Shown here: positions 27,068-35,800 of the stretch, one piece after another | How positions within the stretch are numbered: position 1 is the first letter of the stretch | Layout: the number at the start of each line of letters is the position of its first letter | From: CBDDDW01 sp965226805 | GTDB taxonomy: Bacteria > Chloroflexota > Dehalococcoidia > Lucifugimonadales > JAGWBF01 | Length of the DNA: 64,000 bases | Direction: 5' to 3' | NCBI GenBank assembly: GCA_965226805.1 | Contig: CBDDDW010000029.1 | Coordinates: 186,001-250,000, forward strand | Position numbers and translations under genes: made by a program | The notes under the pieces: generated by a model | The model's input: the letters and a program-made list of their open reading frames with translations, nothing else | What the model was told of the DNA's origin: nothing | The model's database searches: none

Positions 27068-27768
27068 CTGCGCTGGGGCCGGCGGCGGGGGCCATTGAGG
27101 GGCTAGTGAGCGCCGTGGCTCTGGCCGTGACAGACGAAGGGCTCCTGGGGATTTTCCGCACGTTAGTGGACTCCAGCAATATCATAGCATCGCTGGGGAT
27201 CCTGCTTATCGGTGTTGAGCCTGAAGCCTACGGCCCATTCGAAGTATGGGAAGCGAACGTGGACCTTCCGTTCGTGAAGCTGAGTCTGGGGCTGAGCGTT
27301 CTGGATGAGTCGACGGCCGTGTTCGCGACCAGCTCGTCTCCAGATGATGTATCGGCTGGAGCTGGGGTGAAGGCCGCCCTGGATGCGGCGCAGGGCACCG
27401 ATCCCGGTTTCCTATCGGACCCTGGAATCGCACAGCTGTTGGAAGAAGTTCCTCCGGGGTTCGCCATGCTGGTGGCCAGGAACTGCGCCTCGCTGCCTTT
27501 AGAGGATATCGAAGGCTGCACCGGGTTAGCTTTCAGCGCAACTAAGGTGGGCGAAGCCGGCGTTATCGATGGAGTGATCAGCTTTTCAAGCGAGGCAATG
27601 GCCGAGGCAGCACTGCCGGCCATTCAGGAACAGGTGGCAAAGTTGGGGGCGCCCTTAGATTCCCCGTGGGCTGTCGAGGGCTCCGTTGATGGGAGCATGG
27701 TCCGGTTCAGGGTCACGGTAGACATCAGCGCCAGCATCCTAGAGAAGTTTGGACTCGGAGCCCAGTGA
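27064..27768 (+). CDS. Lipoprotein, C-terminal part of a frameshifted gene
   Basis: 234 residues from a GTG overlapping the upstream stop by 4 bases. The content is globular, alanine- and valine-rich, with two Cys about 12 residues apart (NCASLPLEDIEGCTGL) that could pair outside the cell. That fits export, which only the upstream ORF's signal could provide. I recognise no family. Together the two ORFs would make a lipoprotein of about 340 residues. Confidence 0.65.
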   Translation: MTALGPAAGAIEGLVSAVALAVTDEGLLGIFRTLVDSSNIIASLGILLIGVEPEAYGPFEVWEANVDLPFVKLSLGLSVLDESTAVFATSSSPDDVSAGAGVKAALDAAQGTDPGFLSDPGIAQLLEEVPPGFAMLVARNCASLPLEDIEGCTGLAFSATKVGEAGVIDGVISFSSEAMAEAALPAIQEQVAKLGAPLDSPWAVEGSVDGSMVRFRVTVDISASILEKFGLGAQ

Positions 27769-27827
27769 GACTCACGGCCGGCAGCAATCGATAGGAAAGG
27801 CCCGCGCGGCAGCCCTTCTCATTCCAC

Positions 27828-27994
27828 TAGTCGTGTGTCTGCCAAATGGGTTTACAATACGTCAGCGCTCGACGTGGCCCCCCGGTCTGCCTCCTCTCCC
27901 TATGGGAGAGGATTGAGGTGAGGGTGAGACCGGGGTTCGCGGGGAGGACCTCCTCATATCAGCATTGTAATGCTATATACGAGACACTAGACTA
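27828..27994 (-). mobile_element. IS630-related miniature element, copy 3 (at the 3' end of a Moco gene)
   Basis: 167 bp including flanking TAs, inverted relative to copies 1 and 2 and otherwise identical to copy 2. Site CTAG. It carries the stop codon of the sulfite-oxidase-like gene: the gene reads GAC-GTG-CTA-GTC-TAG into the element. Before insertion it would have read GAC-GTG-CTA-GTG-GAA-TGA, one residue longer, so damage is minimal. Confidence 0.9.
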
Positions 27995-29093
27995 GCACGT
28001 CAACCCTCTGCACCATGTTGTTTCCCATTCCCTGAAAGTTCCAGGGTTGAGTAAGCGGCTGCACGCTGCCGTCAGTATCGGTCGCGCGCACACACAGCAT
28101 GTATCGGCCCGGCGCCGCGTTCCACCCGTAGGACCACTGGCGCCAGGCATAGGCCGCCACCTGGTCCTCCAGCTCCGCCTCCGACCAACTGGAGCCACCG
28201 TCAACGCTTACCTCTACCCGTGAAACGCCCAGCCCCCCAGCCCAGGCCCTGCCCGTCAGCATGACCGGGCCCTTGTCTATGAGGCGGTTTCGTGTCATAA
28301 AGTCAGGTATGCCGGGTGGGATCATTAGGGATCTGACTCTCATGTGCGTTACCGGCTCCCCGGGATCATCGGCTGAGCTGGCGTAACGGTAGGTGTGAGC
28401 CACCTGGAACCCGCCAAATTCTTCGCCCACCACCTCTATGCGGTCCAGCCACTTGACGCTGGCCATACCGTACCATCCCGGCACTATCAGGCGAAGGGGG
28501 AAACCGTGCTGGGGTGGAAGCGGGCCGCCGTTCATATGGTAGGCAAGCAAGACATCATCTCGATCTGCCTCCCGGACACTGAGACTGCGTTGGTAGAAGT
28601 GCACGTCCTCTCCCTGTACGCCACGGTCGAGGCCCGTAAAGACGATCTCGGCGGCATCTCCGCTGACCCCGGCCTCGGCGAGGATTCCCGCCAGAGGAGT
28701 GCCGGTCCACTCCGCCGTGCCCACCGCTTCCAGGAGCCAGGGCACGCTGGTGGGCCGGGGGGACAGCAGGGCCCTGCCGTTGCCGGCGCACTCCATCGTG
28801 ACGGCTAGCGAACGAGCCGGCCGCTTCTTGATCTCGTCGAGGCTCAGGCTCAGGGGCCTGGAGACTAACCCACCCACCTCCAAGCGCCACTTCTCCGTAT
28901 CTACTTCGGGGATGTCGAAGTGGATGAGCAGATAGTGCATGCCAACCGGGGTTATGTCGTAGCGCAGCCCTTCTAGCGGCATGCCGCTGTTGCGCGTGGC
29001 AAGCTGGACCTCTTCTCCGTAGAACCTCTCTCCCTCTGCGAAGCCACCTTCGCCGACGGACCTAAACCGTTTGGCGGCGTTCTGCTGACTCAT
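27987..29093 (-). CDS. Molybdopterin-dependent sulfite-oxidase-family protein
   Basis: 368 residues. The Moco domain has the cofactor Cys in AVTMECAGNGRALL (about residue 97) and the family blocks GLDRGVQGEDVHFYQRS, LLAYHMNGGPLPPQHGFPLR and VPGWYGMASVKWLDRIEV. A C-terminal Mo-co dimerisation domain follows (RVEVSVDGGSSWSEAELED). Twin-arginine or heme parts are absent, so it resembles SorA/YedY-like cytoplasmic or unassigned members. The electron partner is not in the window. The last three bases and the stop come from an inserted element. Confidence 0.88.
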   Translation of the reverse strand: MSQQNAAKRFRSVGEGGFAEGERFYGEEVQLATRNSGMPLEGLRYDITPVGMHYLLIHFDIPEVDTEKWRLEVGGLVSRPLSLSLDEIKKRPARSLAVTMECAGNGRALLSPRPTSVPWLLEAVGTAEWTGTPLAGILAEAGVSGDAAEIVFTGLDRGVQGEDVHFYQRSLSVREADRDDVLLAYHMNGGPLPPQHGFPLRLIVPGWYGMASVKWLDRIEVVGEEFGGFQVAHTYRYASSADDPGEPVTHMRVRSLMIPPGIPDFMTRNRLIDKGPVMLTGRAWAGGLGVSRVEVSVDGGSSWSEAELEDQVAAYAWRQWSYGWNAAPGRYMLCVRATDTDGSVQPLTQPWNFQGMGNNMVQRVDVLV

Positions 29094-29193
29094 TTCTTAC
29101 CTCCTGGAAGGGCTGGTGCCGGCCTGTCGAAAAGATGACGCGGCGGCGCCGAGACAAATATCGGGTAGTGTCCTAATTTGCTCCAAATCGACC

Positions 29194-29370
29194 TCAATGC
29201 TGCCGCTTTTTTCTGGGGCGCAAGGCAATCAGAAACAAGACCACGCCAACGCCGAATACTATGCTCGTAGCGATCGTCCACAAGTCCCCGTTACGCAGGC
29301 CAGAGACCAGAAAAAGAGGGGCGCAGATAAGAAAGAGTATCCAGCCCACTATTTGGAGGCGTTCCTCCAT
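29194..29370 (-). CDS. 58-residue protein with two membrane helices
   Basis: ATG at 29370 with GAGG eight bases upstream; stop at 29194. The product is MEERLQIVGWILFLICAPL..., with hydrophobic segments at about 7-24 and 31-50 joined by RNGDLW, then the basic tail RPRKKRQH. Length, topology and a positive tail argue for a real small inner-membrane protein. It lies inside the outer composite element, so it may be its cargo. No family recognised. Confidence 0.55.
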   Translation of the reverse strand: MEERLQIVGWILFLICAPLFLVSGLRNGDLWTIATSIVFGVGVVLFLIALRPRKKRQH

Positions 29371-29406
29371 AGCCAGACCTCATTTTATTTCTCTAGACTA
29401 GTACCC

Positions 29407-29539
29407 AGTCAACTTAAATCTGATATAAATGTCATTCTGAGCGAAGCGAAGAATCTGAGGTGGCCGTGGGTAACCCCTCCCTAGATTCTTTGGTCGCTAC
29501 GCTCCCTCAGAATGACATGCTATCGAAATCTTGTTGACT
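29407..29539. repeat. Small palindromic miniature element (third family)
   Basis: The arms are AGTCAAC (29407-29413) and GTTGACT (29533-29539). Inside is a long interrupted palindrome with ATGTCATTCTGAG at the left and TCAGAATGACAT at the right (ends near 29431 and 29519). The interior resembles the repeat at 45096-45160. IS1380 inserted at its right edge. Confidence 0.55.
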
Positions 29540-29541
29540 AA

Positions 29542-31246
29542 TCCCGAATCCACCGAAGGACGGCCTTGGGGACAGTCCTTGAAGAAGCCATCGGGTGCTC
29601 CTCTGAATCTGGGATAATGGTTTTGGAACAGAAACCAGCCCGGAAACAAGGAGCACCCAATAGATGCTGCCACAGAACAAACCCGACCGTATCCGCATCC
29701 TCTTTGACGACCATCGCCTGGTGGCCAATGCCGGCCTGCTCCTGCCGGCCACCCTAGCCCGGCACCTGGGCCTGCGGGAACTCGTCGACCATCACCTTGA
29801 CCTCGGCGGAGCGCCGGGACGGGCGAACACTGGGGACAAGATGCTGACGCTGGTCGCTTCCGCGCTGGCAGGCGGCGACTGCATCGACGACGCCGATGCG
29901 CTGCGCGCTGGTGGGACGGTCGGTGTTCTAGGCTGCGTGGTCAAGGCGCCATCCACCCTGGGGACCTTCCTGCGCAGCTTCCGGTGGGGGCATGTCCGTC
30001 AACTCGACCGCGTGAGCCGCCAGTTGTTGGCCCGGGCCTGGGCCGCTGGGGCCGGACCCGGCGACTCGCCCCTGACCATCGACCTGGACTCGACCATCTG
30101 CGAGACCTATGGACTGGCCAAGGAGGGAGCGCGCCACCACGGCTATACCGGCGCCCGCGGCTATCACCCGCTGCTGGCCATTGCCGCCGGCACCGGCGAG
30201 GTGCTGATGTCCCGGCTGCGCGAGGGCCGGGCCAACACCGCCCGTGGCGCCGCCCACTTCCTGCGTGAGACGGTGGGGCGGGTGCGCTACGGCGGGGCCA
30301 GGGGACAACTCACGGTGCGGGCCGACAGCGGCTTCTACGCCCACACTGTCGTTGCCGCCTGCCGGGAAATGGATGTCCGCTTCTCTATCACCATCCGCCA
30401 GCGCGCCAGCCTGCGGGACCTGATCGAGGCGATACCAGAGGAGGACTGGACTCCCATTCCCTACTGGATGGACGGCGCCGCCGATGTCGCCGAGACGACT
30501 TACACCCCGTTCCAGACCAAGCCGGACGCCGCGCCGGTGCGGCTCATTGTCCGGCGGGTGAAGCGGACGCCCGGTTCCCAGCTCGCCCTCTTCGCCAGAT
30601 ACAGCTATCACGCCTTCATCACCGACCGCGATGGGGAGACGCTGGAACTGGAGGCCGATCATCGCCGCCACGCCGAGGTCGAGAACGCCATACGCGACCT
30701 CAAGTACGGCGTCGGGCTGAACCACATGCCGTCGGGGCGCTTCGCCGCCAACGGCGCCTGGCTGGCGGTCCAGGTGATGGCGCATAACCTGGACCGCTGG
30801 ACAGCCCGCATCGGCCTGGGTCAGCAGATCGTGACCACCAAGACCCTCAGGCGGCGGGTCTTCGCTCTGGTGGGACGGATCACCCGCTCGGCGCGCCGCC
30901 TCACTTTGCATCTCCCCCGGCGCTGGCCTTGGGAAACCCAGTTCAGTCGCGCCTTGGCCCGGCTGCAAGCCATTCCATTCCCGGCCTGACGGCCAGCCTG
31001 CAACTGACCCAACGTCCCCGCAATCTCGCGCCACCCCGGTCGCGAGAGTCCCCTGCTGCGTATCCTCTCGCCATCCCGCGCATCGCAACTCCCGCATATG
31101 GCCTTAGGGGCCCTGTGCGGCGCCTGAAGACCGTCCGCCGGCCTCCCATCTACCCCAAGACCCCAGGCCATCTCCCCTGTAGCTCCCTCACCCACCCCCT
31201 TCCGCTGTCCTCACGCCGTCCATCCGTGTCCTTCGGTGGATTCGGG
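29542..31246 (+). mobile_element. IS1380-family insertion sequence
   Basis: About 1.7 kb. Inverted repeats are exact over 19 bp, CCCGAATCCACCGAAGGAC (29543-29561) and its complement (31228-31246). CTAA flanks both sides (29538-29541 and 31247-31250), a 4-bp duplication as usual for IS1380. It holds one intact transposase gene, so it may be active. Confidence 0.85.
29664..30989 (+). CDS. IS1380-family transposase
   Basis: 441 residues, full length for the family. The DDE residues are expected in the first block DSTICETYGL (LTIDLDSTICETY), the central VRADSGFYAHTVV and the late EADHRRHAEVENAIRDLKYG. AAGGAG lies ahead of the ATG at 29664. GC content is clearly higher than in the neighbouring genes, fitting recent arrival from another replicon. 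An antisense open frame over the same DNA has no features and was ignored. Confidence 0.92.
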   Translation: MLPQNKPDRIRILFDDHRLVANAGLLLPATLARHLGLRELVDHHLDLGGAPGRANTGDKMLTLVASALAGGDCIDDADALRAGGTVGVLGCVVKAPSTLGTFLRSFRWGHVRQLDRVSRQLLARAWAAGAGPGDSPLTIDLDSTICETYGLAKEGARHHGYTGARGYHPLLAIAAGTGEVLMSRLREGRANTARGAAHFLRETVGRVRYGGARGQLTVRADSGFYAHTVVAACREMDVRFSITIRQRASLRDLIEAIPEEDWTPIPYWMDGAADVAETTYTPFQTKPDAAPVRLIVRRVKRTPGSQLALFARYSYHAFITDRDGETLELEADHRRHAEVENAIRDLKYGVGLNHMPSGRFAANGAWLAVQVMAHNLDRWTARIGLGQQIVTTKTLRRRVFALVGRITRSARRLTLHLPRRWPWETQFSRALARLQAIPFPA

Positions 31247-31354
31247 CTAAGTACTAGGACACTACCAAATATCGCTGCCATTCGCGCTCTCGTTGTCGAT
31301 ACGATGGATTGACCGACTCGAGAGCGACCGTTTCAGGTAGGTTTGAGAGGAAGA

Positions 31355-32806
31355 TTACCGGAGGGACCTGGGCAGGCTGGTGGCGCCCATGAGGTATTTA
31401 TCCATGTGGTGGGCGGCTTCTCGCCCTTCAGCGATGGCCCAAACCACCAGGGACTGCCCCCGGGCCATATCGCCGGCCGCGAAGATGCCGGGTACGCTGC
31501 TCATCCTGTTCTGGTCCAGCTTGACATTACCTCTCCCATCCAGCTCGACACCCAGCTCGGTGATCATGCCCTCGTGCTCCGGATGGAGAAAACCCATAGC
31601 CAGCAACACCAGCTCGGTCTCTACCTCGAACTCGCTGCCGGGTACCTCCGTCATTGTCGGCCGCCCGTTGTTGCCCGGAGGCCCCCATTCTAGGCGGCTA
31701 GCGTGAAGCTTTTGCACGTGGCCGTTTCTTCCGGAGAAGCCCTTAGTCATGATGCTGTAGTCCCGGACGCCGCCTTCTTCGTGGGCGGCCGAACTCATCA
31801 GTATCAGGGGCCATTGGGGCCAAGGGTTGCTCGCCTTCCTTACGTCGGGGGGCTGGGGCAATATCTCGTACTGGTGCACTACCTCCGCGCCCTGACGATG
31901 CGCGGTGCCTAGGCAGTCGGCCCCGGTATCGCCGCCGCCCAGGATCACGACTCTCTTGCCTTCGGCGTTGATCCTTTCCGAGGGGTCTATGTACTCCCCC
32001 GCTAGGACCTTATTCTGCTGGGGCAGATAGTCCATAGCCGGGTGAATGCCGTCGAGCTCCCGTCCCGGAATATTCAGGTCGCGGGCCTTGGTCGCGCCAC
32101 CGGCGAGACAGATGGCGTCGAAGCGCTCGCGTAGCTCATCAACGGGGACATTAACTCCTACGTTAGCGCCCGTCTTGAACTCGACCCCCTCCTCAGCCAT
32201 CAGGTTTACTCGTCGCGCAACTACTGTCTTATCCAGCTTGAAATCAGGAATACCGAGGGTCAGCAGACCACCGATGTAGTCGTCCCTCTCGAATACAGTG
32301 ACCCAATGCCCGGCGCGGTTCAGCTGCTGGGCGCAGGCAAGCCCAGCCGGCCCAGACCCGACCACCGCCATCTTCTTGCCGGTGCGTTCCCTTGGGGGCT
32401 CCGGTACTATCCACCCCTCCTGAAAGCCTCTGTCGGCTATCGCCTTCTCAATGTACTCAATCGTCACCGGGTCCTGGTTTATGGCGAGGACACAGGAAGA
32501 TTCGCACGGAGCCGGACAAATCCTGCCCGTGAACTCGGGGAAGTTGTTGGTGGCGTGAAGCGATTCCAGGGCCTCCTTCCAGCGCCCTCTGTATACCAGG
32601 TCGTTCCAGTCCGGGATAACGTTTCCGAGCGGACATCCCGTATGGCAGAAGGGCACGGCGCAGCCCATGCACCGGGCTCCCTGCTCGCGTATGCTCTGCT
32701 CAGGCCACTTCCGGTAAAACTCGCGATAGTCCTTGACCCGCTCCCGAACAGCGCGACGCTTGGGAGTTACACGGCCGTATTCCTTGAATCCGGTGGGTTT
32801 ACCCAT
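31355..32806 (-). CDS. gltD: Glutamate synthase small subunit
   Basis: 483 residues. The N-terminal cysteine-rich domain CMGCAVPFCHTGCPLGNVIP (about 47-66) carries [4Fe-4S] clusters. The FAD motif VVGSGPAGLACAQQL is at about 149, and the NADPH site VVILGGGDTGADCLG at about 288. The subunit takes electrons from NADPH and passes them to GltB for making two glutamates from glutamine and 2-oxoglutarate. It overlaps the end of gltB by 8 bp, so both are made from one transcript. Confidence 0.97.
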   Translation of the reverse strand: MGKPTGFKEYGRVTPKRRAVRERVKDYREFYRKWPEQSIREQGARCMGCAVPFCHTGCPLGNVIPDWNDLVYRGRWKEALESLHATNNFPEFTGRICPAPCESSCVLAINQDPVTIEYIEKAIADRGFQEGWIVPEPPRERTGKKMAVVGSGPAGLACAQQLNRAGHWVTVFERDDYIGGLLTLGIPDFKLDKTVVARRVNLMAEEGVEFKTGANVGVNVPVDELRERFDAICLAGGATKARDLNIPGRELDGIHPAMDYLPQQNKVLAGEYIDPSERINAEGKRVVILGGGDTGADCLGTAHRQGAEVVHQYEILPQPPDVRKASNPWPQWPLILMSSAAHEEGGVRDYSIMTKGFSGRNGHVQKLHASRLEWGPPGNNGRPTMTEVPGSEFEVETELVLLAMGFLHPEHEGMITELGVELDGRGNVKLDQNRMSSVPGIFAAGDMARGQSLVVWAIAEGREAAHHMDKYLMGATSLPRSLR

Positions 32807-35800
32807 GGTTCACTGGTTCCAGCTCTTGCTCTTGTACTCTCTTGCGCTCTCCCAGGACCCGCCGGTAGTCCCGGGGGAAAATCTTCACGAACCTGGGGAC
32901 CATCTCGGCCCAGGACTCGAGTATCGCCTGTGCCTTGGCACTTCCGGTGCTTTCGAAGTGCTCTTCGATGAGGCCTCGTAGCTGGGCCAAGTCCGGCTCC
33001 TCCACGACAGGCTCCAGGTCAACCATCTCTTGGTTGCACCGGCTCTCAAAGTGTCCATCGTCATCGAAGACGTAAGCGAAGCCTCCGCTCATGCCGGCGG
33101 CGAAGTTGCGCCCGGTCCTACCGAGGACCACGACCACACCGGAGGTCATGTATTCGCACCCATGATCGCCCACCCCCTCTACCACCGAATGGGCGCCGCT
33201 GTTCCTTACGGCAAACCTCTCCCCGGCAATGCCCTTGATGAACACCTTGCCGGCGGTGGCGCCGTAGAGTACCACGTTGCCCACGACAGTGTTTTCTTCC
33301 GGAACAAAGGTGGATTCCGGGGGCGGGCAGGCGACTATCCTGCCCCCTGAGAGGCCTTTGGCGAAATAGTCGTTGGCGTCCCCCTCCAGAGTCATGGAAA
33401 CGCCCTTGGCCAGGAAGGCGCCGAAGCTTTGCCCGGCAGAGCCCTTGAAGCCTATTCGGATGGTGCCCTCGGGAAGGCCCTCTTCGCCGTACCTCTTGGA
33501 CACCTCTCCGCTTAGCATGGCGCCGACCGTCCGGTTGGAATTGCGGATGGGGAGATCTATCTGGACGGGAGTCTTGCTCTCCAGGGCGTCCCTGGAGGCT
33601 TCGATGAGCTGGTGGTCGAGGACCTTGTCCAGGCCGTGGTCCTGCTCCTGGCAGTGATACGTCGCCACCGACTCCGGGACCTGTGGCTTGTGCAGCAAAT
33701 TAGTGAGGTCCAGCCCCCTGGCCTTCCAGTGCTCTATTGCCTTGCGGGTGTCTAGTTTATCTACGCTCCCCACCATCTTGTTGACCGTGCGGATGCCCAA
33801 GGACGCCATGATCTCCCGCAAATGCTCGGCGACAAAGAAGAAGTAGTTGATTAAGTGCTCCGGCTGGCCCGCGAATTTCTTGCGCAACTCCGGGTCCTGT
33901 GTAGCTATCCCGACGGAACAGGTGTTGAGGTGACACTTGCGCAGCATAATGCAACCAAGGGTGATAAGGGGTGCGGTGGAGAATCCGAACTCTTCGGCGC
34001 CCAGCAGGCAGGCTATAGCCACATCCCGGCCCGTCTTCAGCTGGCCGTCCGTCTGAACGACAATTCGACCCCTCAGATCGTTCATTACCAGCACCTGCTG
34101 GGTCTCCGCCACCCCCAGCTCCCAAGGCAGGCCCGCGTGCTTGATCGAAGACTCAGGGGAAGCGCCCGTCCCGCCGCTGTCGCCGCTGATGAGGACAACG
34201 TCGCCATGCCCCTTGGAGACCCCAGCCGCGATCGTCCCCACACCGACCTCGGCCACCAGCTTGACGTGGATGCGGGCGCGAGGGTTGGCGTATTTCAGGT
34301 CGTAGATCAGCTGGGCCAGGTCCTCGATAGAGTATATGTCGTGGTGTGGGGGCGGCGAGATCAGCTCAACACCCGGCATGGAGCGCCGTACCCAGCCTAT
34401 ATACTCGTCTACCTTATATCCCGGGAGTTGCCCGCCTTCGCCCGGCTTGGAGCCCTGGGCCATCTTTATCTGAAGGTCTTTGGCGTTGATCAGGTAGTTA
34501 CTGGTGACGCCGAACCGCCCTGAAGCAACCTGCTTGATGGCGCTGTTTCGTGAGTCGCCGTTGGCGTCAGGGGTGAACCGCCTGAAGTCCTCGCCTCCCT
34601 CCCCGGTGTTGCTGCGCGCGCTTATCCGGTTCATGGCGATGGCCAGGGTCTCGTGTGCCTCACGGCTGATCGAGCCCAGGGATATCGCTCCCGTGGCGAA
34701 GCGCTTCACGACCTCAGCGGCGGGTTCTACTTCCTCCAGGGGAATGGGTTCGTCCAGGGTCTTGAAATCCAGCAGACCCCGCAGGGTGGCCTGTTGCCTG
34801 TCTTGGCTATCTATGAGGTCCGCGAATTCTTTGTAGGTCTCGTAGCTTTCGGTCCTAGCGGCATGCTGGAGCATGGCGATGGAATCAGGGTTATACATGT
34901 GGTACTCGCCGTCGCGCCTCCACAGGTATACGCCGCCCACATCCAGGTCCAGATTCGCGGCCACCTCCCGCTTTGGGTGGGCGCCGGCATGGCGCTGCCG
35001 CGCCTCCTCTTCGATTACTTGCAGCCCAATACCTCCCACACGAGTCGGCGTCCACGTGAAGTAGCGGTCCACCAGCTCCTGGGACAGGCCGACGGCCTCG
35101 AAAATCTGGGCGCCGCGATAGCTCTGTATCGTAGAGATGCCCATCTTGGACATCACCTTTATAACGCCCTTATGTACCGCCTTGATGTAGTTCTTCTCCG
35201 CGGCCTTCTTGTCTATATTGGGCGGAAGGAGTTCCTGACGCACCATGTCGTCCAGGGTCTCGAAGGCAAGGTAAGGGTTGACGGCCCCAGCGCCGTATCC
35301 GATGAGGAGGGCGTAGTGGGCTATCTCCCTGGGTTCGCCCGACTCGACAACCAGGCCCACCTTCGTCCGGGTCCCCTCACGGATCAGATGATGATGCACC
35401 GCGGAGGTGGCCAGCAGGCTGGGTATAGGGGCGTGGGTGGCGTCTACACCGCGGTCCGACAGTATTACGATGGCGTACCCATCCTCAACGGCCTTGGAGG
35501 CCTGACGACGCAGCTCGTTCAATGCGTCTTCCAGCGCCCCTTCCCCCTCGTTCACGTCGAAAAGCGTCCCCAGCGTCACCGATCGAATATTGCCCACGTC
35601 GATGTTGCGGATCTTCTCCAGCTCGCGGTTCGTGATGATCGGCTCTCTCAGCTTGAGCTGGCGGCAATGCGTAGGCGTCTCATCGAACAGGTTCCCCTCT
35701 GACCCAATGAAGCTCTCTGTCGAGGTGACCAACTCTTCACGAATAGCGTCCAGCGGGGGATTGGTCACCTGAGCGAATAGCTGCTTGAAGTAGTTAAACA

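Larger units (their letters stand above)
29164..31266. mobile_element. Composite of nested mobile elements with 8-bp target duplication
   Basis: The outer ends are GGTAGTGTCCTA (29164-29175) and its exact complement (31255-31266). They are flanked by the direct repeat AAATATCG (29156-29163 and 31267-31274), as expected for an 8-bp target-site duplication. Without the IS1380 inside, the outer element would be only about 400 bp and carries no transposase, only a 58-residue membrane protein gene. It looks like a non-autonomous transposon whose parent I cannot name. Confidence 0.65.

Noticed and set aside
29928..31097. 389-codon open frame antisense to the IS1380 transposase
   Set aside because: Low-complexity, no domain and fully overlapped by a clear transposase; typical of high-GC antisense frames.
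34653..35702. 349-codon open frame antisense to gltB
   Set aside because: Shadow of gltB codon bias; no ribosome site or family motif.
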